Source: Massospora cicadina | Lineage: Eukaryota; Entomophthoromycota; Entomophthoromycetes; Entomophthorales; Entomophthoraceae | Assembly (NCBI GenBank): GCA_022478985.1 | Contig: JAKSZP010014514.1 | Span: 174,248 to 238,247, forward strand | Direction of reading: 5' to 3' | Length of the DNA: 64,000 nucleotides | In this document: positions 54,600-64,000 of the stretch, in pieces | Numbering within the stretch: the first letter of the stretch is position 1 | Layout: each line of letters opens with the position of its first letter | The notes under the pieces: generated by a model | What the model saw: only the letters and a program-made list of their open reading frames with translations | Told to the model about the DNA's origin: nothing | Database searches by the model: none | Made by a program: the position numbers and the translations under genes

Positions 54600-55826
54600 A
54601 CTCTAAGCGTTATAGTACTTTTCTATATTTTACAGGAGCTTTAATTTGCTATAAATTTACCATTTCACTTGAATCCTAGCCACTTTTTTAAAAATAGATA
54701 TAATCGTTTTTTAGTTCATCAGAAAGCAATGTTAAAATTTAGACCTTTGAGACCCAATGTTAAGCCCTAGTTTCCCAAGATAGAAGGCTAGGGATATGTG
54801 GCAGTTAGGCAACGCTTTGACTGTTGAATTAATAATTCCCAGACTGCTAGTATATAGACCCTAACTGATATACTTTTAGCTGCATGCAAACTGATTGTAC
54901 CCCATTAATATTAAGAATCAGGGATGATACTTTACCAGACATTGACCAGAGGCTAGAACTCAACTAAGATAATTAATAAAAGCTTTCCTATTAATTATTT
55001 TCAGATAATAAGATGCCAGAAATGTAACAAATAGCGAAGCTTAAAGACTCTCACCCTACATCTACTATAATATACTAATAACTGGCAGCAGATGGTCAGT
55101 GGATATAATGGTATTTTTGGAGTTGTAAATTCACAAGTGGGATCATAATTCCTACTATAATATGAGTGGTCACTTGATTGAGTAATTTCAATGCGCCCTA
55201 GATCCCAGAAAAACTAATGTGGGATACAATTGATGGTATATATTGTACCAAGAATTTGTAAAAAAACCTCATGACACTGCAGTGAGTTAACTATTTTAAA
55301 GTGCTTATTTAGTAGACAGAAGCTTATATTAACCTAGAATTTTGAGATCTTTATAAAAATTAGATAAGGTATTAATATTATACTATAGTAAGAAGCAAAA
55401 AATGACCCCTAAACTACAGATTTGATAATATGCAATAAATAGAACTCATTGATATCTTTACAAATGAGTTGCTTAAAGAATCTCAAAAAACTATTTTAAT
55501 TCTAAAATGTGAATAGATGTTGCTTTAATTGATTTAACTTCTTTTATAAGTCCTCTCTTTAAATGACCAAGCTCTAACTTATGATCGTCTTAAGTAAGGC
55601 TCAAAAGTGGATAAAAAAATGAAATAATTATAAGCTTGGGGTAGAAATTGAATTCTAGAGGAAAAATCTCTTAGTACATTTATATGATGCCCGGAAAGCA
55701 AAATATGCAAGGAATCATAGAATTTTTGGGTCTATATCAGAAATTTGCAAAGTTTTTTTTACCAAAGTATAATTGGTAGGAAAATAATTAAAAGATAAAG
55801 TAAATACTTATAAGCAAAATGTTTAT
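54600..55826. other. AT-rich non-coding sequence
   Basis: No protein family, LTR or structured repeat recognised on either strand. Confidence 0.5.
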
Positions 55827-55844
55827 TATAATTGTCCAAACCCA

Positions 55845-55977
55845 AGGATTGGTGGCATAGCAGGGTGGATCCTGCACCATTCTGGGTCAGGTTTTGATTA
55901 AAACCGCTTTGAAACCAGCACAGGCTGAAAATACTTGGCATGGTATGTTTGTCCCAAGGTCGACCTGCCTCATTTAA
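55845..55977 (+). mobile_element. SINE-like insertion with A-box and NL-type tail
   Basis: 133 bp flanked by TATAATTGTCCAAACCCA (55827-55844) and TATGATTGTCCAAACCCA (55978-55995), 17 of 18 identical. TGGCATAGCAGG at 55853-55864 fits the pol III A-box consensus TRGCNNAGYNGG at every position. A B-box-like stem GGTTTTGATTAAAACC follows at 55890, but it is not a clean match. The 3' end GGTCGACCTGCCTCATTTAA resembles the NL-1 tail GGTCATCATGCCTCTTAATA. Size, duplication and A-box fit a tRNA-derived SINE using an NL-like 3' end. Confidence 0.75.
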
Positions 55978-55995
55978 TATGATTGTCCAAACCCA

Positions 55996-58600
55996 CATTC
56001 CTTACTATAAAATCTTAAAAAACTAAAATGATCGCTTAAAATATTATATAAGTGATTAAGTGTCATAATATACTTGACTATATACTATGTAAAAAAGGAG
56101 TCATTTAAATAAAATTGTGTACCCTTATGAACCTCAGATAATATAAACCAGACTTGCCACATGCTAAATTCAATTCAGTGTCAATATATACTTATAAGCT
56201 TAATAATACTGAGCGAAGCCTTATAAGGGATGGGATAACTGTTAATGAAAATGAGAGAATTGAGTTTACCATCTGTTATAATTACTAGAAAGGTTATATA
56301 TAACCTTTATCTATCATATAGCTTTGTGAAGTGTAATTTTTATAAATAATCTCTGTGCTGCAAGATAATGTTTAGGTCTTTTAGATATAAAACTCCAATT
56401 CAGTTAACTAAACAACTATGATATGGAGTTTAAGACTTAAGATTTATCACTTGTATAGCAAAACAAAAAACTGTATCATTTTGTTTCTTAAAATGGATTA
56501 TGACTAGAGCTAACTTAAAGCTTTAATTGTATAGTAGGTAATTAATACCTATCTAATAGCTCATTTTATTAATCTATAGTTTAGTATATCTCTTTTATCT
56601 CTAGTGTTTTACTAAGACAAGGGATCTGAGTCCCTTCTACTCACACACATAAGATAAAAGCGTGCAATAAGATAGAGGAATTAATTTCAACTAGTTAGAT
56701 CCAGTATACCGTCTACATTGGCACTCTAGGGTGACTTCCTTTTGAGGGGATGATTCTAATCTTCTGCTAACTCTAAAACAAAATTATCAAGTGAAGTTAA
56801 GAAGTGAGTGAGAAAATTTATGTGAAGCTCCAGTTGAAATAGAAATAAGTTTTCCAAGACCCCAAGGTTATAAGATCTTTAATATTTCAGAGAGATAACC
56901 TTCTTTAGTAATTGAAGGTTGGGGGTAATTGTAAATGTTTCTATAGAAATTTAATTAATTTGCTATTGGATTATGCTGAAAGTTTGCTGCAACATCTTTA
57001 GTGGCATTAATCGCTATTATACAATGATTTTTAGTTTTCCCTCAAATTTCGGAAAATCATCTAAAAAAGGAGAGGTGTGCATCAGAAAATTACTTGGTGG
57101 CTTGGTAAACTACTATTTATTCTGTATATTGTTGATTTTTATCCGCTTCACCTACTAATTGATATACAGCGATATCCAAAGTTTGCTACCTTTTGTTTGT
57201 TTTGTGAATAACTTTACATCTAAATCTTCAGTATATAGTAAGATCTCGTTTTTCAGTAAATTAACATTAATGTAATAAAGCGGTAAACTTGACGTCTTTT
57301 TATATATATACAAAGTGAAAAGTAAAAAGCAACAAGACAACAATTATAGAATTAGTATGCTTAACATATAGTTTCTCATGATTAAAATATAAGTTTATCA
57401 AATATATGGTAAAGAACCACCTAATATACACAGTAATAAAGGAAACAAGGCCTTGAAACAAAAATTTCTGAGGAAGAAACTTAACATTAAAGGAGGTGGG
57501 ATAACAACAAAGTTGTTCAAAAGGTTGACTTAATGTCAGATGTAACACTTGATGAGCTTTAAAAAAGTTAACAATAAAATCCATTGGAAAAAAATATTTT
57601 AAATAATTAAACTCCAAAAACAAGGATGAAACCCTTTTATATTTGAGATAACAAATCGCTGGTTCTGGGAAACATCAATAGGGTCTTCAGTGGATCTATG
57701 TTACTACAATTAATGAATTGTGATTTAGAAAGTTGTTTAAGACCACGTTTTACAATATTAAATGAATATAAAATTTTAAAAATATACTAAAATCTTTTTT
57801 CATGCGATTTTTTGCGATTCTTTCTTTATATCCTTATTCCCACATACCCTACATGTGTTGCCAGCTGAACAGTCCACTACAGGTACCGCTACTATCTACA
57901 TCTTATCTATCACTTTAGAGTCTTTAATAAACTATAAGATATTCTAGGGTCTTTTTTCAGTTTCTTTCTTTAGTAGGCTTTCAATAAAAGTAGATAACTC
58001 TGACTTTTAGGATAATTGACTTCCTCTTACACATACTATGAGCTTTTAGTAAGCAAGGACGGCCCCAATAACATAGACAATAATATTTGAAGCAATAAAT
58101 CAGCCTTGGAAGCTGCAGATATAGTCCTTATATTTAACTTCTTCCAAGGCCTATCCAAATTTACTATCCCTATTCTGAAAATAATACCTTGGCTTAATAA
58201 AGACATTAGTGATAGTTTTAAAATTCCAGTTCCAAAGTAATAAGCTGGATAGAACCTTGCACCCCTTTAGAACTAAGAATATGACCAACATCAGGGCCTT
58301 GCCTTTCAGCAAATTAGTTGACCTAGGGCAAACTCTATATGAGAGTTGAGTGGCAGCTGTCCCTCCTTAATTTCATACCCAAAGCATCCTCTAAATCACA
58401 AGCTATTATTATTTTCAGAAAATTAAAAGCCCTATAAGGTGAGGATAGTATATTGGTGGTGAATGGGTCAGATAATACTAAAAACCTGGTTAATTCTTAA
58501 TGGAATCCGTCAAATTGAAGTAATCATTCTCCGCCTCAACTCCGGTTAAAATCCTTAGAAACTGGCATCTGACATCCCAAAACTTTAGAGAAATAGTTCA
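55996..58600. other. AT-rich sequence of unknown origin
   Basis: Long AT-rich stretch with no family match. The minus-strand frame 57300-57623 (107 codons, phenylalanine- and tyrosine-rich, KYFFPMDFIVNFF) faintly recalls the K-Y-F-S-x-x-D start of an RT palm, but no following motif supports it. Confidence 0.5.
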
Positions 58601-59729
58601 AACGACCTGGATCTCTGACCAAGCACCAGCTTGAATTTGGTGTAGGTTCCTAAGAGAAAACCACTCCTATTTACAGATCTGAAGGGGGTTCAAGGGGATA
58701 AAAATACTTTCCCACCAATCATCAACTAGAAACTGTGGTAATAAGAAAGCTACCAACCCTTATCAGATTGCAGATTGGCGGAATTATATTAAAATGCTCC
58801 CCCATGAGTACTTTATACCAGATTTTCAACCCCCATCTGCAAATTAAGCTCCACTCATATGATACAGCTTTCCAGAGAGGCGATAGGCTAAATCATTATT
58901 TTCCAAATTGGAAAGCCCCCTTGCCTATTCTAAACACCATCATCTCACTCTACTAAGCTTCAAATTAGTTTAATTATCAAGAGTGATAAATGTGGTGAGG
59001 GTTCTTCTTCTCTGATTACCCAGTTTTTGTCAATAAAAATAGTATAAAATCAGTGTCAAAATTCTCCCTTTATTGGTGGAAGCCCTGATTAGGGGTAATG
59101 ACCCACCTACAGGCAGATGCCAGATTGAGCTCCTCATTAACTTGGGTTGAGCCCAATGAAATTATTGGGGATCAACCTTAATATATTTAATATAAATCAT
59201 TAATTTGACACTGACGACTAATGCTGAGGATGTCAAAAATCAATCAGGTTATGGAGAAATCCTTTTTGGCACTTGCAACCCAATCAAGAACCATTTCAGG
59301 TGCACTGGAGAATTATGCCGAGGATGCTCCCAATCCCCCTATATTATGTATTTATAATTTATATTGGTCAGCCATTGACTCTGAGATTTCCCTTTCCCAA
59401 TCTTATTTTAGCCTCAAAGGTCCTATAAATATCTAAAGGTTTATAAAATAAAAATACCGTGTTCAACTATCTCCTTTCCAATTTTAGCTTTACTAAAGGC
59501 CAAAATGGCCTATTAACTCTCTGAGGGCTTTGGGTCCCTGATTAATAAGGGGATGAGTTGGAGTTGCTCTCCCAAAGTCCTAAAAATCAAATTCATTTTA
59601 TTTCTATACTAGTCCTTTATTTAAACAATAAATAACCATCATGAGTAATAAGTGCTCTGGTGACTGCCATATTGTTGAAATCCTGAGCCCATAGCACTTA
59701 CAAGCATCTCATTAAGCCAGGATCCAACA
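58600..59729 (+). repeat. Probable 5' LTR of Gypsy-7 (left end unknown)
   Basis: The right end is defined by GGATCCAACA immediately before the primer-site-like tract. A TATAAAA at about 59043 and the absence of coding sequence fit an LTR. The left end and partner copy were not found in the window. Confidence 0.5.
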
Positions 59730-59748
59730 AGTGGTTATCACTACAGGG
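59730..59748 (+). other. Gypsy-7 candidate primer binding site
   Basis: AGTGGTTATCACTACAGGG directly after the LTR end CA; nearly the same as the Gypsy-4 site (AGTGGTGCTCACTACAGGG). Confidence 0.55.
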
Positions 59749-59776
59749 CCACCTGTACACCACAATCTTTCTAAAA

Positions 59777-60900
59777 ATGGAGGACGTTCAGATGAGTGAC
59801 CCTCCTACCCTTACCTTTGATGATGAACCAAGGTTAATTGCCCTTAAACAGAAACTAGCCAGCACTTTAGCACGCCTTAAAAAACACAAAAAATGCCCAT
59901 CTTCTACTCAAGAGGAGTCTATCAGTTTTAAACCCCTCTTTAAAGACAAGTTCACCTCAGGGAGGGTAGCATTGTCATATTTATATGTCTATGAATCTGC
60001 CATTGAAGAAGTGACTGAAAAACAAATTTCAAGAACATCCTACCTTGCCTGAGACGCATGGCCTAAGAGGTGATGGTCCCTCATATAGACTCTGAGTACA
60101 AGGGTAGAGGTTAATGACGCGCTGGCTGCTGAATTAGACTCAAAGCAGAGTTTACGCAGGAAAAAACAGGCCTATATGCGCCTTAGCATGTATGAAGGAG
60201 AACAGATCAGTGCCTTTACTGATTGATTTTAAAAGCCTTTCAGACCTTATTAACCTCTCAACTGCTCACTCTTGATGATGTCGTCGCTGCCATTCTAATT
60301 GGGTTTGACTTCTCACCCTTCTTTAGCTAGACATATAATCTCTGTGAAAAGCAACTTCCAGAATGTCCACGATATAAAAGTGGCTTTATTAGATGTTGCA
60401 GATTTTTATATGGCTGAGACCACTCATGGTGTTGTAGTGAAATTTCAAATCTAACCATTGAGAATCTTTCATCCCTAGGACAGTGGACAAAGGCCCCGTC
60501 TACCACTATGAGCCCTTCTGTTCCTGTTCGCCCCTTTAAACCTTCTCCTTCAGTGTTTCAGAACATATACTAGTCATTCAATAGGTCTGAGACCTCTAAG
60601 CTGGCCAACAAAGGGCTCTTGCATAAACTCATTGAAGTGTCAGTGCCTTCTCCCCCGATTAATATGATATTTGCAGGCTCTAATAGTATTTCGTCCACCA
60701 AGGCCGGGCACGTTGTAAAGGCCTGTTGTAGGCCAATAGCCCCCGCCCAAAGGGTCTGGCCTTAACTGTCTCCAATCTCTCCTCCAACTTGCATAGACAG
60801 CCCCTCAGAACATTAATATGAAAAGGGTTATGAGGATATTGGACACTATGTCCTTGGAACTATAGTTGATTTAGAAATACCAGACCAGCTAAACCTGAAG
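59777..60900 (+). pseudogene. Gypsy-7 gag
   Basis: The frame opens at ATG 59777, 47 bp after the LTR end, with MEDVQMSDPPTLTFDDEPRL and then a lysine-rich helix-like run (LKQKLASTLARLKKHKK), and is open to 60052. It then continues in shifted frames: AAELDSKQSLRRKKQAYMRL (about 60125-60185), MYEGEQISAFTD and VKSNFQNVHDIKVALLDVAD (about 60340-60400). The last resembles the middle of a gag capsid. No knuckle seen. Start choice rests on position behind the primer site. Confidence 0.7.
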
Positions 60901-61119
60901 GAGTAGATAAGGCCGTGATACTCAATGACATCTATCTTAGCCAAATCCTGTGGTGCCCTGAGGTCATTAATACTGCTAGTGATGTCGACCAGCTCATGGC
61001 TTTATTAATCTACTCTATTGCGCAGGTTCATACACTTTTATATATTGAAAACTACCTTGAAACTTTTAAAACTTTGCCTCTAAATTTCATCTTAAGAAAG
61101 TTTTATCTCTTCCTTTAAT

Positions 61120-61450
61120 TTTAAGGGCTGTACCACAGGTGGAAGTAGTTATCAACAAGGTGCAGGTTATCACCACTCTTGATACTGGCTCATCCATAAA
61201 TGTTATTTCTTCAAAAACCATCAAAAAGATTAAATTGGCACCATGCTCCTGGACTAAACCCAAAAATATGGAAAGGCGGGACCTTCTAGCACTCGTGCTA
61301 GTAACATGTGCTCCTCGTTGCCCTTCAGATTGGAAAGCTTATCCAGTTGGCCCGCTGTGGCTTTGGAGAACAATTATGAAATGTTGATTGGCACAGAATT
61401 CTTGGTTGAGTACAGCAGAACCATCAATCTGAATAAGGTTTTTTTCATTG
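61120..61450 (+). pseudogene. Gypsy-7 protease
   Basis: The frame 61139-61387 starts MEVVINKVQVITTLDTGSSI, then NVISSKTIKKIKL, with the D-T-G-S-S retropepsin loop fully intact. NYEMLIGTEFLVEYSRTINL (about 61365-61430, next frame) matches the second conserved element (D-x-I-L-G-x-x-F/W-L). One frameshift separates them. Confidence 0.85.
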
Positions 61451-62059
61451 CTTAATTATGAGGTGCCTCTGGTGCTGACCAATAAAGAACCCCATAAAAA
61501 AGAGTATTCCTGTTTGGTTGAGTACCTTTCTTCTGTGGTAACACTACACTAACCCACCTCTAGGCGTCATAAAATCTATTTTCCAGAGTTATTGGACGCC
61601 CATAATGGAATTCATTTTTACGCCCAGAGGAGATGTTAACTATATCTGGGGAACAATGGGTGGTGGACAACAAGTTATTTTACATAACCCCAGGAACTGC
61701 TTATTACACCTAATCAGTATTGATGGAGTAAGAATCTAGAGCCCTGAGTACTGCCTGGAATCCTAGATCTTTGCCTACCAGAGACCTATCAATATTCTGA
61801 TGGGGAACCTTACCAAGTAAGACATGAACATAGAAAAAACGCCAGGAGATAGAAAAGGGTCTGCTCATACCCCTTGATGATATTGATAAAGTTCGCTGCC
61901 TTGAGACTATGTCAGAAATGGGTCTACTCTCTGACAAACTATTATGTTCTTTGCCTGACGTTTATATCTCAGATGAACAACCTCTGACGAGCTTGGAGAA
62001 GTCCACTCTTTACTAGATGCTTATAGTGATATCTTCTCCAAGTCTGGTCATATGGGCAT

Positions 62060-63228
62060 TTGAAGGATTGGAGCCCCACCATTGATGTGATGAAAGTCCC
62101 ATTTGATAAAAACCCTATCATAAGTCAAAGGTTGAGGAGCAACTATGAGGCATGAGCTGAAGCAATTTCTTAAAACTGGGCCACTAGTACATCTCCAAAG
62201 CACTTAAGCATCTCCTTTGTTACTCATTAAAAAGAAAATAGAGGTCATTGGGTAGTCATGAACTCTCGTAAGCTAAACAACCTCACTAAAAAAGACAGCT
62301 ATCCCATCCCAAGCATTGGTGATGGTCTTGTAAAACTCTAACTCCAAATTCTTTTCTGCTATGGATTTGGCTATCAGATACTGGCAAATGAACCATTCCT
62401 CTCATAATCAGGAGAAGTGTGCTCTCTTGCAGTGAAGGCCTATTACAGCATACCCAGTTACCCTAGGGGCATGTAATATACCTGCCTCATCTAACGTGTG
62501 ATGGGCCATATCCTGCAGGATCTCAAGCTGAGCTGCATGATAGTCTATCTCAATGACATCACGATTTTTTTAAACTTTCCATGAGCATCTGGCACATTTA
62601 AAGGTATTTTTTCAACACTTGCGAGAATACAACATCAAGTTTAAGCCTTTTAAGTGCATCTTCTTTCAGAAAAGACTAGATTTCCTTGGGTACGCCATCT
62701 ACCAAGAGAGGATTCAATCTCTGCAAGGTAAGGTGGAAGCCATATCTAAAATGCATCATCTCCAAACCTGCGGGATATCCGAGTATTTATTGATATGATG
62801 AGATAATAATATCAAATTATTCTCAAATTCACTCAGCTCAGTGAGCCCCTCGTTCGCCTGTTGGCAAAAAACGCTCCCTTCTCTTGTGGCGCGGAGAAAA
62901 AACTGCAATTAGGGTGCTAAGAAGTTGCTTAAGAGCGCCCTATCCTACGTTATCTTAATTATAGTAAACCATTTTTCTTGTTTACTTAAGCCTAACTACG
63001 CCATTGGAAATATCCTGGCCCAATTGGTTGAAAATGGCATGGATCACCCCATCTTCTATTTCAGCATAATGTTATCAAAGCTGAATGCAACTACAGCGTC
63101 ACTGAGAAGGAATGTCTAGCTGTCTTACTAGCTGTAAAAAATAAGCCCCTTCCTGTATGGAACCAATTTCACTGTGGTTAATGACCAAGGTCTCTTAAAA
63201 TGGCTCCGGAAAATGAAAAACCTACTGG
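62060..63228 (+). pseudogene. Gypsy-7 RT and RNase H
   Basis: RT: WVVMNSRKLNNLTKKDSYPI, then PSIGDGL (62250-62330), AMDLAIRYWQM (about 62360), and MIVYLNDITIF (about 62538-62570), where YLDD is YLND with the first aspartate lost. The thumb follows: FKPFKCIFFQKRLDFLGYAI (about 62640-62700). RNase H: NYAIGNILAQLVENGMDHPI, then FYFSIMLSKLNATT in 62925-63119, continuing to FTVVNDQGLLKWLRK at 63170-63215, where LTR-F interrupts it. Stops and shifts throughout. Confidence 0.85.
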
Positions 63229-63838
63229 TGTAACAGCCAAGGCGTTGCCTGACCAGCACATAGCCATAATATTACCTAGGGCAATAGTCAGGGCCAGGGG
63301 AGAGGGGCTTGACCGCTCCAATTATCGTAAATGGCAATCTGATGAATCAGATGCCTCAAGATTGGAAGCAATATCAAATCAAAAGGCTGACGGGGAAGTG
63401 AAGCCTTGGAAACGGCGCTCTGGCCAACCTTATGCTGCCAAATCCAATATTGCTAAATGTGGCGATGAGGGATTGGACCCTCAGATACAAATTTCCAACC
63501 AATTGGAGGCCAAATCCATTGTGTTTGGGAGTATTAACAAGGATGGAAATCCTTGCAAATGGCACTCTGGCCAACCAGATGCCGCCAAACAAAATATTCC
63601 CAAAAGAGGCAATGAACCAAAATCAGGGAATATGGGTGAGGGGAATGGCCCAGGCTTCGAGAGCAATTTAAAGCCAAGTAATGAATGTGGAAAAGTTTCC
63701 GCAACCCTGAGGGTACTCAGCCCAAGTTTGAGAACAGGCCTCGACGCCAAAATTGAGGGTCTAGATTCTCAAATAGGGCCCACCACTGGGAAGACACCCA
63801 CAGAATTTGTGGGAACAGGACCCGCTCTTCCTCAATAA
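63200..63838 (+). CDS. 212-codon frame within LTR-F U3, unknown protein
   Basis: An uninterrupted frame from inside Gypsy-7 RNase H (ATG at 63200, which belongs to that gene read out of frame) through the LTR-F U3 to TAA 63836-63838. The LTR-encoded part starts VTAKALPDQHIAIILPRAIV. It holds repeats of the type SGQPDAAKQNIPK and ends with KCGKVSATLRVLSPS-like sequence near ECGKVSATLRV, then TGPALPQ. The 8.0-kb copy keeps the same frame with a few stops. It is hydrophilic, with no signal peptide, membrane segment or family I know. No ATG lies in the LTR before about 63630, so expression as a free protein is doubtful; it may be the end of an ORF that ran into the 3' LTR. Confidence 0.4.
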   Translation: MAPENEKPTGVTAKALPDQHIAIILPRAIVRARGEGLDRSNYRKWQSDESDASRLEAISNQKADGEVKPWKRRSGQPYAAKSNIAKCGDEGLDPQIQISNQLEAKSIVFGSINKDGNPCKWHSGQPDAAKQNIPKRGNEPKSGNMGEGNGPGFESNLKPSNECGKVSATLRVLSPSLRTGLDAKIEGLDSQIGPTTGKTPTEFVGTGPALPQ

Positions 63839-64000
63839 GCTCAATATAAATCTGAGCAAGCAAAACTGTTTAAAGCAGTTTCATCTTCTATAAACTTAAA
63901 TAAAACTTAATAATTTTAAAATTAGTTTTGCACATTTGCAAATCACTTTATTAAGAAAACCTGGAAACCACCTCATGAACAGCAGTTCAGACTTTGATGG
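63229..64000 (+). mobile_element. Second LTR-F copy, truncated by the window end
   Basis: Begins TGTAACAGCCAAGGCGTTGC, matching 7899 (TGTAACGGTCAAGGCGTTGC). It lies inside the Gypsy-7 RNase H. TATAAA at 63845 and AATAAA at 63899. At 64000 it is still in the part equivalent to about 8868, so about 225 bp of the LTR are missing. Whether it is a solo LTR or the 5' LTR of a full element cannot be decided here. Confidence 0.88.
63322..63630 (+). repeat. 75-bp tandem repeats, second LTR-F copy
   Basis: About four units (starts near 63322, 63410, 63486 and 63557) with the core CTCTGGCCAACCAGATGCC, versus seven in the 8.0-kb copy. Confidence 0.8.

Larger units (their letters stand above)
59730..63228 (+). 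mobile_element. Gypsy-7: + strand gypsy element, cut by LTR-F
   Basis: Primer site, gag (59777 on), protease (61139), RT (about 62060-62760) and RNase H (about 62820-63228) in order on the + strand. The RNase H is interrupted at 63228 by LTR-F, which runs past the window end, so integrase and the 3' LTR are out of sight. Gag and protease keep short open frames; RT has many stops. Confidence 0.85.

Noticed and set aside
57300..57623. RT fragment on the minus strand
   Set aside because: Only one loose motif (KYFFPMDF) and none of the following palm motifs; composition is explained by AT richness.
1..64000. Host protein genes, rRNA, tRNA or an env-like gene in the gypsy elements
   Set aside because: Every supported coding fragment is a retroelement domain; no cloverleaf-type gene or env-like frame between integrase and LTR was seen by eye.

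Overview
The window looks like a eukaryotic, probably fungal, transposon graveyard. I found no host gene, tRNA or rRNA in 64 kb. Almost every recognisable protein fragment belongs to a decayed Ty3/gypsy-type LTR retrotransposon (gag, DTG protease, RT, RNase H, integrase, in three elements a chromodomain) or to a non-LTR element with a gag/ORF1-like protein. Chromodomain-bearing gypsy elements and large nested arrays fit a repeat-swollen fungal genome such as a rust or powdery mildew; that assignment is inference. All alignments here were made by eye.

Layout. 1-3051: 3' part of a + strand chromovirus-like element (Gypsy-1), then a probable LTR and a gag remnant (to about 4.9 kb). 5359-14539: a minus-strand chromovirus (Gypsy-2) with 1.16-kb LTRs, itself interrupted by a solo LTR (LTR-F, 7899-9093), a full-length ORF1-like non-LTR element (NL-1, 9868-11820) and a 5'-truncated one (NL-6, 12577-12796). 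14995-39750: a minus-strand gypsy element of another type (Gypsy-3), sitting in an older LTR (LTR-C) and interrupted by a solo LTR-A (16388-17496), NL-2 (17817-19698), NL-3 (about 19775-31460) and a foldback MITE (33630-33985). NL-3 is split by a complete Gypsy-4 (21299-31076), whose own LTR carries a short retroposon (29800-30050). This gives five nested layers. 41095-46713: a + strand chromovirus (Gypsy-5) with 0.69-kb LTRs. 47.7-52 kb: a minus-strand gypsy remnant (Gypsy-6). 52673-54585: full-length NL-5. 55845-55977: a SINE-like insertion. 59730-63228: + strand Gypsy-7, cut by a second LTR-F that runs off the window.

The most interesting system is the NL family. Four full-length copies each span a reading frame of about 1.65-1.69 kb that encodes an RRM-like segment, a CCHC knuckle and a conserved C-terminus. 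They have no reverse transcriptase, yet several copies have long target-site duplications typical of target-primed reverse transcription. A SINE-like unit and a truncated retroposon appear to share the same 3' tail. This suggests an ORF1-only, HAL1-like non-LTR family moved in trans by an unseen LINE. A second notable feature is LTR-F, whose U3 holds frame-preserving 75-bp (25-codon) tandem repeats within a long reading frame.
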